Positions 1 through 11,792 of a stretch of 64,000 bases of DNA are shown here, one piece after another. The stretch comes from Platanthera guangdongensis (lineage: Eukaryota > Streptophyta > Magnoliopsida > Asparagales > Orchidaceae), in NCBI GenBank assembly GCA_039583875.1, contig CM077158.1, forward strand, positions 233,918,453-233,982,452. The letters are read 5' to 3'. The notes under the pieces are model-generated. The model saw only the letters and a list, made by a program, of their open reading frames with translations. It had not been told where the DNA came from and ran no database searches. Position 1 is the first letter of the stretch. Each line of letters starts with the position of its first letter. The position numbers and the translations under genes were made by a program.

Positions 1-1130
1 TGGTGGCGGGAGCAACGTGTCGATCGACGTAGTTCCAAGTAGAGGCGACTGATCCAAGCGATGAAGAGGTGGGTGAAGTTTCAGCGGCGACGACGGCTGG
101 TGGGGTGTCCGAGTAGAGGAGGATGGCTAGGCCACTTAAAGTTTCTCGTTTAGGCATCGAGCTTGCACCAAAGCGCGGGAGAGAGTAGCCTGGTTGTGGA
201 GAGGAAAGCGCATTTGGATTTGGGGTTGCATGCCCGTAAGAAAATACCCCAGATAATGGCCAGGGTTAGTCCGTTGACAGGCATAACGACCTCGATGAAC
301 TTAGTGATATAGGTGGTGATGAAATTGGATTAGCAAACTGAGTTGGGGCACGCGTAGGCATTACCCATTTGATGCGTGTCATAAGCGACGGAGGAGTTCC
401 TTCTTCAATGTGAGCGAAGAGAGATTAGAGACATGTTGGCGCTTCCAACGCACCCAGTGGAGTGCATGCCCTTTGCATAAATAGTCTCCATGAGAATCTC
501 CTACTTGGCTAGGGTAGATTGGAGGTTAAAATTGTTCGGCTCGGAATCTAACTGAGAGGATCAATGCCTTTGAACACCAAAATTTGGTGGAGGTGGGCGG
601 GGTGGTTGCTGGCAATAAGGTGGTGGAACCCCGTGCTGAGTGGCTGGCCAACTGGGGGCGGCAAATGTGTCAGTGGACAGTGGACACAAAATTATGGAGG
701 AGGATAGTGAGATTTTCTAGCCGATCCAAGCAAGAGGAATCGATGAAGACTGAAGCGGTGACATTCTCGTCGGCTTGAAGGGCAATGGAATGAGTCTCGG
801 GCATATAACGAATGAGTCGTAGAGGAGAATGAAATAAAGGAAACATCGAAAGGAGTGGACTACATCTGCTTTAATGTAGACAGATTGCGGCTGTTGGAGA
901 GTGTCGTGCGGCATAGTGGGTGTGGGGATGCCGTGAACTGCAACAGAAGGTCGGGACGCCAGTGTTCTTCCATGTCAATCATGTGGATGTAGAGGGCGTA
1001 TAAGCATGAGCGGACGGGACGACTTGGGCCTCGTACGCCCGATGATGAAGGTTGTGTCCGGCGGTCATAGGAGCGCGACATAGTCGTAGGTTGAAACCAT
1101 GGCAAAGAGAGTGACAAATGTCATGCTATT
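1..1130 (-). pseudogene. Degraded Ty3/gypsy gag remnant
   Basis: Read on the minus strand, the stretch near 480-366 gives a gag-like segment (GHALHWVRWKRQHVSNL, then KKELLRR). This resembles the capsid region of Reina-like gypsy elements, where a tryptophan pair in 'LHW-RW' is common. A stop follows directly and the rest is broken by frameshifts, so this is a fossil. The pol side would lie to the left, outside the window. No LTR border or primer site could be fixed. The orientation matches elements A, B, C and F, that is, antisense to the host gene. Confidence 0.45.
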
Positions 1131-1814
1131 CAGGCGTGGACAGGGGAGAGATGAAAAAAATTAGGGTTCCATTGTAACCCTAATTGAGTGGCAAATCGGA
1201 CCAGTTGAGATAGACTCTTGCTATTGTCAAACCAAACTAGGAGATTAATCGAAATCAAGGTACAATATATCGAGGTATACTCGATATCCAATTGTTGACG
1301 GCAGAATTCCTCTAAGAGCTCTTCTTTTCTATGAGAGCCTAAACATCCAAAATGATGTAAGATAACTCTAAAAGACTCATTATCACTCTTTTATATAGGT
1401 GGGAGTGGGACATACATAATTACATAAATGTTCTAAGACTACATGGGTAATAGGGGGGCCCATGACTGGCCCCAGCAGTCTTCTTGCCACAAATGCAATC
1501 ATAATTTCTTTGAAATGTCCTTATACTTACTCGACGTTGTCAAAATTTGGACTATAGAGGAGCATGCATGAAATGTAATTCAAATTTGGTAAGAAAAGAA
1601 CTTGACCACCTAGAACCTAGTCAATATACTGTTTTAGAATAATTTATTACATTTTGTATAGTTGTTTGGTTAAGAAGGTTTATTGAGTTTTTTTTAATCT
1701 AGTAAAGAGGTTATGAAAGAACATAGTTGAATCCACAAAAAATGAGAAAAAAGCTCTTCTACATTCAATTCAGATTCTTAATAGCTTGTCATTTACTAAT
1801 TTTTACCTGTTCAG
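1131..1814. other. Intronic/LTR-like AT-rich DNA without a gene
   Basis: No convincing reading frame. The stretch 1140-1560 has an LTR-like look (a tttatatagg TATA-like motif at about 1390) and may be the 5' LTR of the gag remnant to its left, but I found no matching second copy and no primer site. From about 1622 the sequence is one copy of a host intron duplication whose partner lies just beyond element A (15241-15430). Confidence 0.35.
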
Positions 1815-1819
1815 TATAC

Positions 1820-2390
1820 TGATGTGGTCTCCCGACCTAGATTTGGTGATAGGACCCGAGAAAGATGAATCCCTCCAAGGATCGACGGAACCCTTCTTGG
1901 AACCCGACGGTGCTATGGATGGAGATGGAGGACGATTGTTGAAATCAAACAAAGAGAGAGAGAGAGAGGCGAGTGAGAGAGAGCGGGGGTCAAAGTAGCA
2001 AGAGAGAGGGCGAGAGAGGAGGGCGGCGAGACCGAGCGGCGGGTTCTGCGGGGTTCGCTGCTAGGGCTCTGGAAGGGAAATCCCGTGTGGGAAGAGAGGG
2101 CGAGAGGGGTTTAGAGAGAGGGAGAGAGAAATGAGGAGAATAATTCTTGCTTGCCAAAACCAAAAGGTCCACCCGGTTGATAACTGGTTCACACACAACA
2201 CGCCCCCCACTTGGGCTTAGACACATGAAAAATTAAAACAGTTTCGCAAACAAAATAAAAGTAGCATTATAGAAATTAAAACATGTGCGCAACCAAACTA
2301 AAATATCCAGATACACATGCGTTTGTGGCTGATGGTCTGCGCTGATAAGTGTGGCTTCAGTATAGATCCGATTTGCCACACGTCATAGCA
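1820..2390 (-). repeat. 3' LTR of element A
   Basis: 571 bp, starting TGATGTGGTC and ending GTCATAGCA on the + strand. It matches 14614-15155 over its length with many substitutions and small indels, so A is an old insertion. It contains purine-rich gagagaga tracts and a run that gives a spurious 70-residue + strand ORF. The 5-bp duplication tatac precedes it. Confidence 0.87.
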
Positions 2391-2442
2391 TCACCGCCGT
2401 CGTAGGAAGACAACTTGTCCTCAAGCTGGATTGAAATGTCAA

Positions 2443-5241
2443 CTAGGGGAGCAGACGGCAGGAACCCCCGAACAACTTTAGCAGGGAAATGTAAAAAACA
2501 TTATGGATTCGGGCCTCCAGAGGTAGGCCGAGGCGGTATGCGACGTCTCCAATGCGTTCGGTGATCAGAAATGGGCCAAAGAACTTGAGCCCCAATTTGT
2601 TGGAGGTGGGTCGTGTAGCGGACACTTGACGGAAAGGGCGGCGCCGCACCCACACCCAATCGCCAACGGCGAGAGTGAGCTTGCAATGCCCACAGTTGTA
2701 TGCAATTTCCATACGTTCTAGGGCCTGCAGAAAGCGGTTCCTGGCTGCATGCAGAAACTCATCTCGGTCTTCCAATTCTGGGTCGATGGTCACCAAACGG
2801 GCCGATCCACCCGTATACGACAAGATGGGGGGGGGGGGTGTTCCCGGCCATAGATGAGGCGAAACGGTGTGGTATTCAGCGCGGTGTGGTATGTTGTGTT
2901 GTAACAATATTTTATCCAAGGGAGCCATCGTGGACAATCCCGAGGCCAATCACTGGTGACATACCACAAATACATCTCCACAGTGCGGTTGTCCACCTCG
3001 GTCTGATCGTCGGACTGAGGGTGGTACACCGAAGAGAAAACAAGCTTGATACAGCTAAGGGAGAAAAGCTCCTTTCAAAAGTGACTTACGTTATTAAAGG
3101 CGCGCCTCAAGCACGCCTAAGGCTTAAGGCTCATCAGGTTCAGAGGTTTGTGTTCCGTGCACCTTATTTGCGTCTTTGGAATATAAAATGCACGTCTGAG
3201 TGAGATTTTTGTTTTAAATTTTTTCTTCAAAAATCAAGAAAAAAATAAAATAAGAACATAATAGTTTTTTATTGATTTAGTGTCAATGAAAGATAATTGT
3301 GCGTTTAGACTATATGATGCATGCGACCACATTAATTCTATTTTTTAAGAGATATGAACGATAATAATGAATGATTAGTTAACAGAGTAGATGAAGAATT
3401 TGATTGAGAAGTTGAAATGATGTTTGATGCTGATAATTTTAAATGGATGTGATTGCGCCTTTCCTTCATCAGGCGCGCGTCTGTGCCTTGAGCCTTCCGC
3501 CTAGACTCCAAGATCTCTTTGTGCTTTGGTGCGCCTTTAATAACTAAGAAAGTGACTAGTAAACACCTTATCTTGGTCTGAGACAAAAGTTTCCAGCATG
3601 TCATGTAATCGAAAGATCTCCTGGAAGAAAACCCGGGCAACGTTCTCGACAATGAGCGGCTGAGCCAGCGCAATGAAATGGGTCTTTTTTGAGAATCGGT
3701 CTACCACCATCATCAAAACTGATTTCCCGCAGACGGAGGCAGCCCTTCAACAAAATCCACGGAGAAGTCCGCCCATATCTGTGCAGGCACTGGTAAGGGC
3801 TGAAGCAAACCCGCTGGTAGAAGGTGATCCGATTTGTTTTGTTGACAAACCGCGCATTCCGCAATGAAGGCATGCACGTGCTTCCTCATTCCCTTCCAAA
3901 AAATTCCAGCCGCAGGCGTTGGAGAGTTCGTTGAACGCCTTCATGGCTACGCGAATGGACGTTTGCCAAAATTGTGGGAATGTGAGGGGAATTCGTGTCC
4001 ACATACACTCGATCGTGGTAGAGGATGAGGCCGCGCCGGGCGGTCCATTGTTGGTCCGTGAGGCCGGCTTCCGCTCGACGTAGAAGCTCGGATAGCTCGG
4101 GGATTGTTGGATCTCTTGGTGGAGCAAGGACAAGAGGTCCGCCGTTGGAAAGGATAGGGCAAGGAGAATGGCCGGCGGTGGACTGTCCTTGCGATAGAGG
4201 GCATCGACAACGCGGTTGAGCACCCCAACTCTATATTCCACTTGGAAATCGAAGCCAAGGAGTTGGCTCACCCACCGTTGTTGTGGCACCGTCGAGAGCC
4301 GTTGTTCGAGCAAATATTTTAAGCTGTAATGGTCCGTCCGGATGATGAAGGGCCGGTCCCATAAGTACGGACGCCGATGTTGCACGTCTTTGGGGAGCCC
4401 AATGAGTTCTTGTTCATAGGACGGGAATTTGCGGTGATGGAGGGCTGTTTGGCTACTGAAATTGGCGATGGGGTGCCCCTCTTGTTGTAGCACAACGCCA
4501 TAGACCAATCCCGAGGCGTCACATTCCACCAGGAATGGTAAAGCGAAGTCCGGAAGGTGTAGAACGGGAGCGGACAACAAGACTTATTGGATGAAGTGGA
4601 AAGAATGAGTCGCGTTGTCCGTTCACTTGAATGCGTTCTTCCGGAGCAAACTAATCAATCACGGATGAAGAGGCGGTAGTATCTCGTGAGACCGAGGAAT
4701 CCGCGCAAGTCGGCGGGAGTTTGCGTCATCGGCCACGACGCCATTCCTTGGAGTTTTGCCGGGTCAGCTGAAACGTTCAATCCGTGGACCACATGTCCCA
4801 AATTGAAGACTGAACTTTGCCCGAACGAGCATTTAGAGGCCTTACGAACCAAGTGGTGAGTATGTACTGAGCTGAGAACGGTGTGGAGGTGTTGTAGGTG
4901 CTCCGTCCAAGACTTGCTATAGATAAGAATATCGTCAAAAAAAACAAGCACGGACTTTCGGATGAGCGGGTGGAATACCTCATTCATGAGAGCTTGAAAG
5001 GTGGAAGACACGTTTGTTAGACCGAACAACATGACCAAAAACTCAAAGTGGTCATGGTGTGTTCAGAATGCAGTTTTTCCACGTCATCGGCCACCACGTG
5101 GATTTGATGGTAATTGGAGAACAAGTCTAACTTCGAGAAGAAGCACGCACCGTGTAATTCGTCCATGAGTTCCTCCGCCACCGGAACTTGCCTCTGACTG
5201 TGACGGCGTTCAAAGCCCGGTAGTCCACGCAAAGCCGCCAC
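2443..5241 (-). pseudogene. Element A pol: RT, RNase H, integrase (broken)
   Basis: Read from right to left. RT fingers/palm is at 5241-5017 (ELMDELHGACFFSKLDL). RT with the catalytic VLVFFDDILIYSK is at 5038-4655. RNase H is at 4580-3900 (VECDASGLVYGVVLQQEGHP, then RTDHYSLKYLLEQ). The integrase zinc-finger and core are decayed at 3900-3560. The integrase core end (MYHPQSDDQTE, expected DGQTE) is at 3029-2790, and the C-terminal GPF-type domain (LGLKFFGPFLITERIGDVAY) at 2949-2443. At least four changes of frame separate these parts and a 463-bp MITE is inserted between integrase pieces. The family normally encodes these as one polyprotein, so this copy cannot make one. Confidence 0.85.
3086..3548. 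mobile_element. hAT-like MITE, copy 1
   Basis: 463 bp, flanked by the perfect 8-bp target duplication aaagtgac (3078-3085 and 3549-3556). The ends are inverted: TTACGTTATTAAAGGCGCGC at the left, CTTAGTTATTAAAGGCGCAC when the right end is read on the other strand. The interior is AT-rich and noncoding. A second copy at 36670-37130 has the same ends and length and its own 8-bp duplication. An 8-bp duplication with short inverted ends fits the hAT superfamily; no transposase is present. It is inserted in the integrase region of element A. Confidence 0.85.
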
Positions 5242-5505
5242 AAGTTGTCTTTCTTTTGCACAGGCAAGACCGGGGAGGGAAAATGGGAAACACTACACTG
5301 AATGAGACTTTGTTGGAGATGGGCATCGCATTGCTACTCGATCTCGTCCTTTTGATGGAAGTGGTAGCGATATGGACACACTACAATCTGGGCCGTGCCC
5401 GGGTGGAGGAAAATGTGATGGTCCTGTCGGCGACGCGGTGGAAGACCCAAGCGCGGGCTGAATACCCCGAAAAAAAGTTGTAGAAGGTTCGCCAAATCGG
5501 GAGCG

Positions 5506-6704
5506 TGATGCAGGGTATATCCTAGAGATTCGTCACGGAGGCTACGATAACGCTTGCGACACGATCTACGCTCTCTATTCCACACGCTAACGAAAACGCA
5601 GCCACAACAATTATTTTATTTATCGCTCGCGCTAACAATACGGATCGCCGTTCCGCAAATAGATCGAATGTTGGCTATAGGCCAAATTCTTTCCGGCTAA
5701 ATGGGATAATCTTGATCCCGAACGAGCTTTGGGTTGTACCAAAATAGATCCACCAAGAACAAAAATGATTCAAAAGATGGTAGGATCTATCCCAACAAAA
5801 AGAAAGCGAGGATCGCCAATCCTCTTACGAATCTTTCGGAAATCCAAACGAAAAATACCAATCTATTATTTGATTAACCGCGAAGAAAAACAAATCGGAA
5901 AATAACGCAAAAATTCGTCCACCACAAGAACTATCTAGAGAAAGAGAACTCTTGGTAGAAATTTTCGTTACCCCTCTCGGATTTGTAGATCCGAGATGCG
6001 TGGATCCACCAAGTTTGATCGCTCCTCCGTTGAAAGTCCACGGGAAGCGCGCTACGGATGATGAACGTGCTAATCTCCTTCACTTCACGCCGTGGATGAA
6101 ACCCCTATCTTCTTCCTTGCAAACAACCTCTCATGCGTGGGCCAAAGTATCCTTGGAGAGAGAGGATCTCGGGTGGCCGTGAGCAAGAGGGAGAGGAGAG
6201 TAACCGAGCCCTTGAGAGAAGGGGGCGGCCGAGTGCAAGAGGGAGAGAGGAGATGGCCTTGAGGCCGACGATTTGGAGGAAGGAAGAAAGAGGGGGGGGG
6301 GGGGCAGCTAAGAGAAGAAGAGAGGGAAATTTTAGGGTTGGCAAATTCCAAAGTTTGATTTCAATTAATTCTACCATCAAATGAAAAGTTCAAGGCCTTA
6401 TATAGGCTTACATCTCAAAGAAAATAACAAGTGGCTAAAGGCACACCACATAAAGAAAAAGCAGAAATTAAATAATGTTTTTTAAAAGAGCCATCATGAA
6501 ACGGCTATTAGCACACCAAAGCTAAAATATCAAATATGAGTCTTGTTGCGAGGGCGAAGCTTGTAACCATGACCGCTACGACGTCGCACGTCCTTTGCCG
6601 GCACATCTTCCACATAGTCATTCCCAAGTTGGCCGTCCTGGTGGCCGTCGTCATCACCGTCGCCATGGCCGTCGTCATCACCGTCGCCATCACCGTCGCC
6701 ATCA
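5506..6704 (-). repeat. 3' LTR of element B
   Basis: 1199 bp. Its inner 175 bp (6530-6704) encode the last 58 residues of the integrase ORF, including a Gly/Asp/His-rich run made by 6- and 12-bp repeats of gtcgccatcacc type. It is 16 bp shorter than the other LTR; one difference is a 12-bp in-frame unit. A G-run at about 6292-6303 and a tatataggc box on the + strand at about 6399 are visible. Confidence 0.92.
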
Positions 6705-8035
6705 ATCCTCCGCCGCTCAAAAGGACTCATCTCCGATGAGCGGGCTGAAATATAACGGCGTACGAGGTCCGCGTCAAGAAGATCCACCTGTGCAGCAGAG
6801 AGCCAAGAGTCGTCCGAAGCCGGACGACCACGCCAACGAACCAAAAACCTGTGAATGTCGCCGTCGGGAGTGGGAAACACATCATCCTGCAAAATCCTGT
6901 CAGGCAAGAAATCCGTCCGGGGAAACCTCGGAAAAACGTTAGGTGAAGCAAAAAAACAAGTTTCATCATCAATAGACGGCATACCTCCCGTAGATTTCGA
7001 AGGAGAAAGCGATCCAGAATTGAGCTCACCCCCCACCCCATTAGATTGTATAGTGGAATTATTAAACGGAGAGACAGACAGTTCAGGTGGTGGAGCAACA
7101 AAAAGCGTTAAATCCGAAATGTTAAACACATGGGAGATTCCCCAATCAACGGGTAATTCTAACAAATAAGCATTTTCGCCTAATTTCTTCAAAATTCGAA
7201 AAGGACCGGCTTTCTTGTTCGCTAATTTTTTTATGGTGCCCGAAGGCATCCGTTCAGGGATAAGACGAACCATAACCAAATCGCCAATGTTCAAGGAGAC
7301 TGCTCGCCTATGTACGTTAGCATTCGATTGATAGATAGAATATTTCTTAGCTAACGTCTTGCCAATATGCTCATGGAGAGTGTGAACGTGTGAAGCGAAG
7401 TCCTGTGCAAATTGACTTGACTTAAAAGAAGGCGGTAACGGAACCAAGTCAAGAGGCATTGACGCCTTATAACCATGCACTATCTCATTCGGAGACAACC
7501 CAGTGGACCTGTTCTTAGAATTATTGTACGCTAGTTGAGCATGCGGAAGGATAAGATCCCACGTACCTTTATGTTCGCCCACTAAACAACGAAGTAGCCC
7601 TCCCAAGCTACGGTTGACAACTTCCGTTTGCCCATCTGTTTGGGGATGATAGGCCGACGAAAACATAAGTTTAGTGCCCATGAGTTTCCAGAGTGTCTTC
7701 CAAAAATAACTTGTAAATTTTACATCCCTATCACTCACTATCGTCTTGGGAACACCCCGATGTGCCATGACCTCCTTGAAATACAATTTTGCTACATTTG
7801 AAGCATCGTAGGTGTTATTACTAGCGATAAAATAGGCCATTTTGGAGAAACGGTCTACTACGACTAGAATAGAATCGTGACGCCTCAATGTCATGGGTAA
7901 ACCCAAAAGAAAATCCATGCTGACATCTTCCCATGGTACCGACGGAATCGGAAGTGGAGTGTAAAGACCCGCATTGGTCTTGTTTCCCTTTGCTAGTTGA
8001 CAAATACGACAACTTCCTATGATTTTGTTGACCAT
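6530..8035 (-). CDS. Element B integrase with chromodomain-like tail
   Basis: 501 codons open. The N-terminal zinc-binding Cys pair (CRICQLAK) is seen at residues 9-16. The catalytic core has the DD-E residues: Asp in SMDFLLGLP, Asp in VSDRDVKFTSYFW, Glu in TDGQTEVVNR. A GPF domain follows (KKAGPFRILKKLGENAYLL). Near residues 380-430 is a chromodomain-like segment (DRILQDD, then RFLVRWRGRPASDDSWLS). The last 58 residues lie in the 3' LTR and hold the Gly/Asp repeat and a basic end (KLRPRNKTHI). Integrase inserts the cDNA; chromodomains in this family are thought to guide target choice. The His half of the zinc finger lies upstream of a frame change, so this is a polyprotein fragment and not a separate gene. 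Confidence 0.85.
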   Translation of the reverse strand: MVNKIIGSCRICQLAKGNKTNAGLYTPLPIPSVPWEDVSMDFLLGLPMTLRRHDSILVVVDRFSKMAYFIASNNTYDASNVAKLYFKEVMAHRGVPKTIVSDRDVKFTSYFWKTLWKLMGTKLMFSSAYHPQTDGQTEVVNRSLGGLLRCLVGEHKGTWDLILPHAQLAYNNSKNRSTGLSPNEIVHGYKASMPLDLVPLPPSFKSSQFAQDFASHVHTLHEHIGKTLAKKYSIYQSNANVHRRAVSLNIGDLVMVRLIPERMPSGTIKKLANKKAGPFRILKKLGENAYLLELPVDWGISHVFNISDLTLFVAPPPELSVSPFNNSTIQSNGVGGELNSGSLSPSKSTGGMPSIDDETCFFASPNVFPRFPRTDFLPDRILQDDVFPTPDGDIHRFLVRWRGRPASDDSWLSAAQVDLLDADLVRRYISARSSEMSPFERRRIDGDGDGDGDDDGHGDGDDDGHQDGQLGNDYVEDVPAKDVRRRSGHGYKLRPRNKTHI

Positions 8036-8149
8036 GGTTCTGAGGCCCGGCCAAAAGAATTTATCCTCTACGAGTGTTATCGTTTTGTCTCTACCAAAAT
8101 GTCCGCCTAACCCTCCGCTATGTAATTCCCATATGATAAAATGTCGTAA

Positions 8150-9124
8150 TCACGAGCAGGGAATACATAGTTGCAAATGTTTAAATAAGTATCCGTCACG
8201 GATATAGTACGCCGAAATGGTGGTAGAGGAATTGTCCTGAGCGGCGAAATAAATTTCCTTAAAGTCTGGGCATTGGACATATTCATCTTTAATCCTCTCA
8301 AATCCTATGACCGACACTTCCATGGTAGTTAGTAATAAGGTGACCCTACTTAAGGCGTCCGTCACACGATTTAATGTACCCTTCAGATGCTTGATAATGA
8401 AAGTGTACTCCTGTAGGTACGAGATCCATTTAGCGTGCCGTGGGCTAATCTTATTTTGAGAATTAATAAATTTGAGGGCCTCATGGTCCGATAATATCAC
8501 GAATTCTTTTGATATAAGGTAATGTCGCCAATGTTGGAGACAACGAATCACGGCATAGAATTCGCGATCATAATTCGAATAGTTTAACTTTGGGCCGGCT
8601 AGTTTCTCGCTAAAATATCCTAGCGGATGTCCCTCTTGACTTAACACTCCTCCGATTCCGATCCCCGATGCGTCGCATGATAGTTCAAACACTTTACTAA
8701 AATCCGGTAATCGTAGTAAGGGGGCTTCAGACATCCGTTCCTTAATCGTTTGGAAAGCACTAGTGGCCGCTTTAGTCCAACTAAATTCTCCTTTCTTGAT
8801 ACACTCAGTGATGAGTGCCATAATACTACTAAAATTCCGAATAAATCTTCGATAAAACGTGGCCAACCCGTGGAAACTTCGAACTTCCCTTATATTCTTG
8901 GGTTCCGGCCACTCTTTAATTGCTTGAACCTTCTTTGGATCCACATGAATGCCATCTGAACTTACGATGTATCCTAAGAACTCTACGGAAGACACACCGA
9001 ATGAGCATTTTTTTAGATTAATAAATAAATTCTCTTTGCGCAATGTGGTAAGGATTGTTCTTAGGTGAGTTTCATGATCCCCCGGAGAGATGCTAAACAC
9101 CAAAATGTCGTCGAAATAGACCAC
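8150..9124 (-). pseudogene. Element B RT 3' half, RNase H, start of integrase
   Basis: The frame begins just after an in-frame TAA and opens with the RT catalytic motif VYFDDILVFS. The RT thumb follows (KCSFGVSSVEFLGYIVSSDG), then RNase H with its Asp residues (ELSCDASGIGIGGVLSQEGH and ILSDHEALKFINSQ). It ends before the integrase zinc finger; a frame change at about 8040-8150 separates it from the integrase ORF. In the intact family this is the middle of one polyprotein. Confidence 0.85.
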
Positions 9125-9130
9125 TACAAA

Positions 9131-11410
9131 TTATCCCATGTAGGGTTTAAAGACTTGGGTCATCAATCGCGAAAACGTACTAGGTCCATTGGTAAGGCCC
9201 TCTCCAAGCACTAGCCATTCATATAGTCCATCCTTAGACTTAAATGCCGTCTTCCATTCGTCTCCCTCCCGTATTCGTATTTGATGATAACCGCTCTTAA
9301 GATCCAATTTAGAGAACACGGCGGCTCCTGATAACATATCTAGTAAATCATCCAAGCGGGGAATGGGGAACCGATATTTGACAGTTATTTTATTTATAGC
9401 CCGATAATCGACACACAATCGCCACGTTTTATCTTTCTTCGGGACTAACAAGGCAGGGACGGCACAAGGACTTTTACTATGACGTATAAATCCTTTCGCT
9501 AACAAATCTGAAATTAATTTTTGCAACTCCTCATGTGAGGAGCGGTTGAGGCGGTAATGGGGCTGATTCGGCAACGAAGAACCCGGGACAAAATCTATCT
9601 CATGCTGGATATCACGCATAGGTGGCAACTGAGGTGGTAAGTCCACCGGGTATACATCCTTATATTCTTCTAAGAGAATTCGAAGGGATAACGGGAGGCT
9701 CGCTAACGAAGGTGCATCCTCCTTAGCTTGTAGACAAACTAGAGCGTAGATAACGCCGTCCATGAAAGTCTCACGCTCTAACTCTTTCCTACTTATCAGA
9801 CTTATCGTTTTCTTTTCTACCGGCACAATGGTATCTTCGGACGCAGGTGACGGATCCTTGGGCGGCGATGGTTTCAATACAATGGTCTTACCATTGAATT
9901 TGAACTCATAAGTATTGGCTCTTCCAAAATGGGTCACGTCATAATCATAAAGCCAAGGTCGTCCTAGTAAGACATGACACACGTCCATGGGGATGACGTC
10001 GCACCACACTTTATCAACGTAGTTTTTCAATGTTAGTGGCACCAAGCATCGCTTAGAGACCGTTGTTGACGTCTTGTTTACCCACGCGATTTTATAAGGA
10101 TGTGTGTGCGGCTCGGTGACTAAATGCATGCGTGCGATGGCGTTCTCCGAAACGACGTTCATGCAACTACCGCTATCAATAATTAATTTGCACCATTTTT
10201 CACCGCACTTAAAATTTAAGGTAAATATATTTGTCTGGTTAAACTCGTCCAACGCTCGCGGTGTGGCCAAAATACATCTCATCACCATCATGTAAGAATC
10301 GTCCTCAATGTCACTCGGCTCGGCATCAGATTCTTCTCCCGCTCCATAGACGATATCGGCAGGCTCAGACGTGGAGTCTAATAGGGCTAACGGTTTGCTC
10401 TTCGTGGGGCACTCACTAGAATAGTGCCCTTGGATTCCGCAAGAATAACACGTGGCATTAGTCTTGCTGATTCGTCCTATTGGTACTCGCTCACCGGTGG
10501 GATTCCGGTTATTCCTAGCGGTAATAATAATGGACTCCGAATCCGTCGATCGATACTTTCCCTTGTCTCGCGTGGAGGTAGATGGATGCGGTCCTAAGAG
10601 GGATTTTCCCTTCTGAAAGTTTCGTCCTTTGGTTTTGTAGGCGTTGTGTTTTTCAATATCCAAGGCGGCATTGAACGTGGTGTTAAGGTCCGTGTGACCA
10701 TAACGCAAGAGCTTGCCTTGAATGTCCGGGTTGAGTCCCTTACGAAATCGGGAGAGTGTGATTTCGGGCATCTCACGAACATCACAACGCACCAACATAT
10801 CCTTAAGTTGTCCCATGTATTCTGCTACCGAAGCGTTACCTTGACGAAGGGAGGCTAAGTCGTCGAACATTTGGGTCCGGTAATAAGTGGGAACATATTG
10901 GTCGTGTAGAAGTGCTTTCATGGCAGCCCACCCAATTGGGGGTGCTCCATTAACCGTACCTAATCGTCTCTCTTCGTTCAACCAGTATGTCTTTGCCCTT
11001 CCTAGTAGTTTCATCCGTGCAACCTTCACTTTCTCAGCGTCCGTCAGGTCGTGCCATTCAAAATAGCACTCGATTCCCATGATCCAGTCTAGGAATAGTT
11101 GGGGCTCTCCCATACCATCATATGAGGGTGAGTCTATTTTAACGGCCCTAGTTACGTCGAACTCATAATGACCTCGAGGTGGGTACTCATCGTCCTGATC
11201 ACGTGGATGATTTTGTCTTTCCTCTCGCTGGTTGGCGGCCGGGGGTTGGGGGCCCGGTCGGTTTCTTCCAACGCCGTTGTTTCGGGGCGCCGCTTGATTT
11301 ACAGCGAGCTCTTCAATTAACTGTGTCAGTGCGTCAAACCTAGCGTTAAACTCTTCTCGTAGCTCGGCGATCGTGGCCGGAGCATGCTCATCACCTTGGT
11401 TGTTTGCCAT
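9131..11410 (-). pseudogene. Element B gag, protease and RT 5' half
   Basis: The first plausible Met is at 11410 (MANNQGDEHAP); the open frame extends further to 11527 but into leader sequence. Order: gag capsid domain (residues about 60-250; LFLDWIMGIECYFEWHDL), a zinc knuckle CYSCGIQGHYSSEC of the CX2CX4HX4C form, aspartic protease (LIIDSGSCMNVVS), then RT (WRLCVDYRAINKITVKYRF, SKLDLKSGYHQIRIREGDEW). The usual 'MPFGLTN' motif is altered to LGEGLTN. The frame ends at a TAA immediately before the FDD catalytic motif, so no full RT is made by this copy. Confidence 0.87.
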
Positions 11411-11792
11411 GTGTGGGGTGGAGGAAAGATATTCCGTGCCCAGCCTAGTGCGCATGAACGAACGGGACCAACAACGATTTTTGTCCTGATTTAAATTACG
11501 CGTTTGAATTTTTTTGACACTAAACAAGTGAGCAACAGGAAAAACTTTTTCAGACTTTTTTTCTTTAAAAAATGAGGAGAAAATTCAGATATTTTTTTTG
11601 TAATTTTCTGCAATTTTTTTTTGTGTGTTTTACTAATTGCAGCCCAACTATGTATTGTTTTGAAAAACAAAAATTCAGATTTGATGCGAATCGCAGTGGA
11701 AGTGCACACCCTAGCGAACGAGGATAACCCTTGGTAAAAATAAAGGATGGTGTCGATTGGGAAATCAACAAAACCTCCCTCTGATACCAAAT

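Noticed and set aside
3078..3556. Mutator-type MITE with a 9-bp duplication
   Set aside because: A 9-bp reading shifts the inverted ends out of register; the second copy has an unambiguous 8-bp duplication, so hAT-like fits better.
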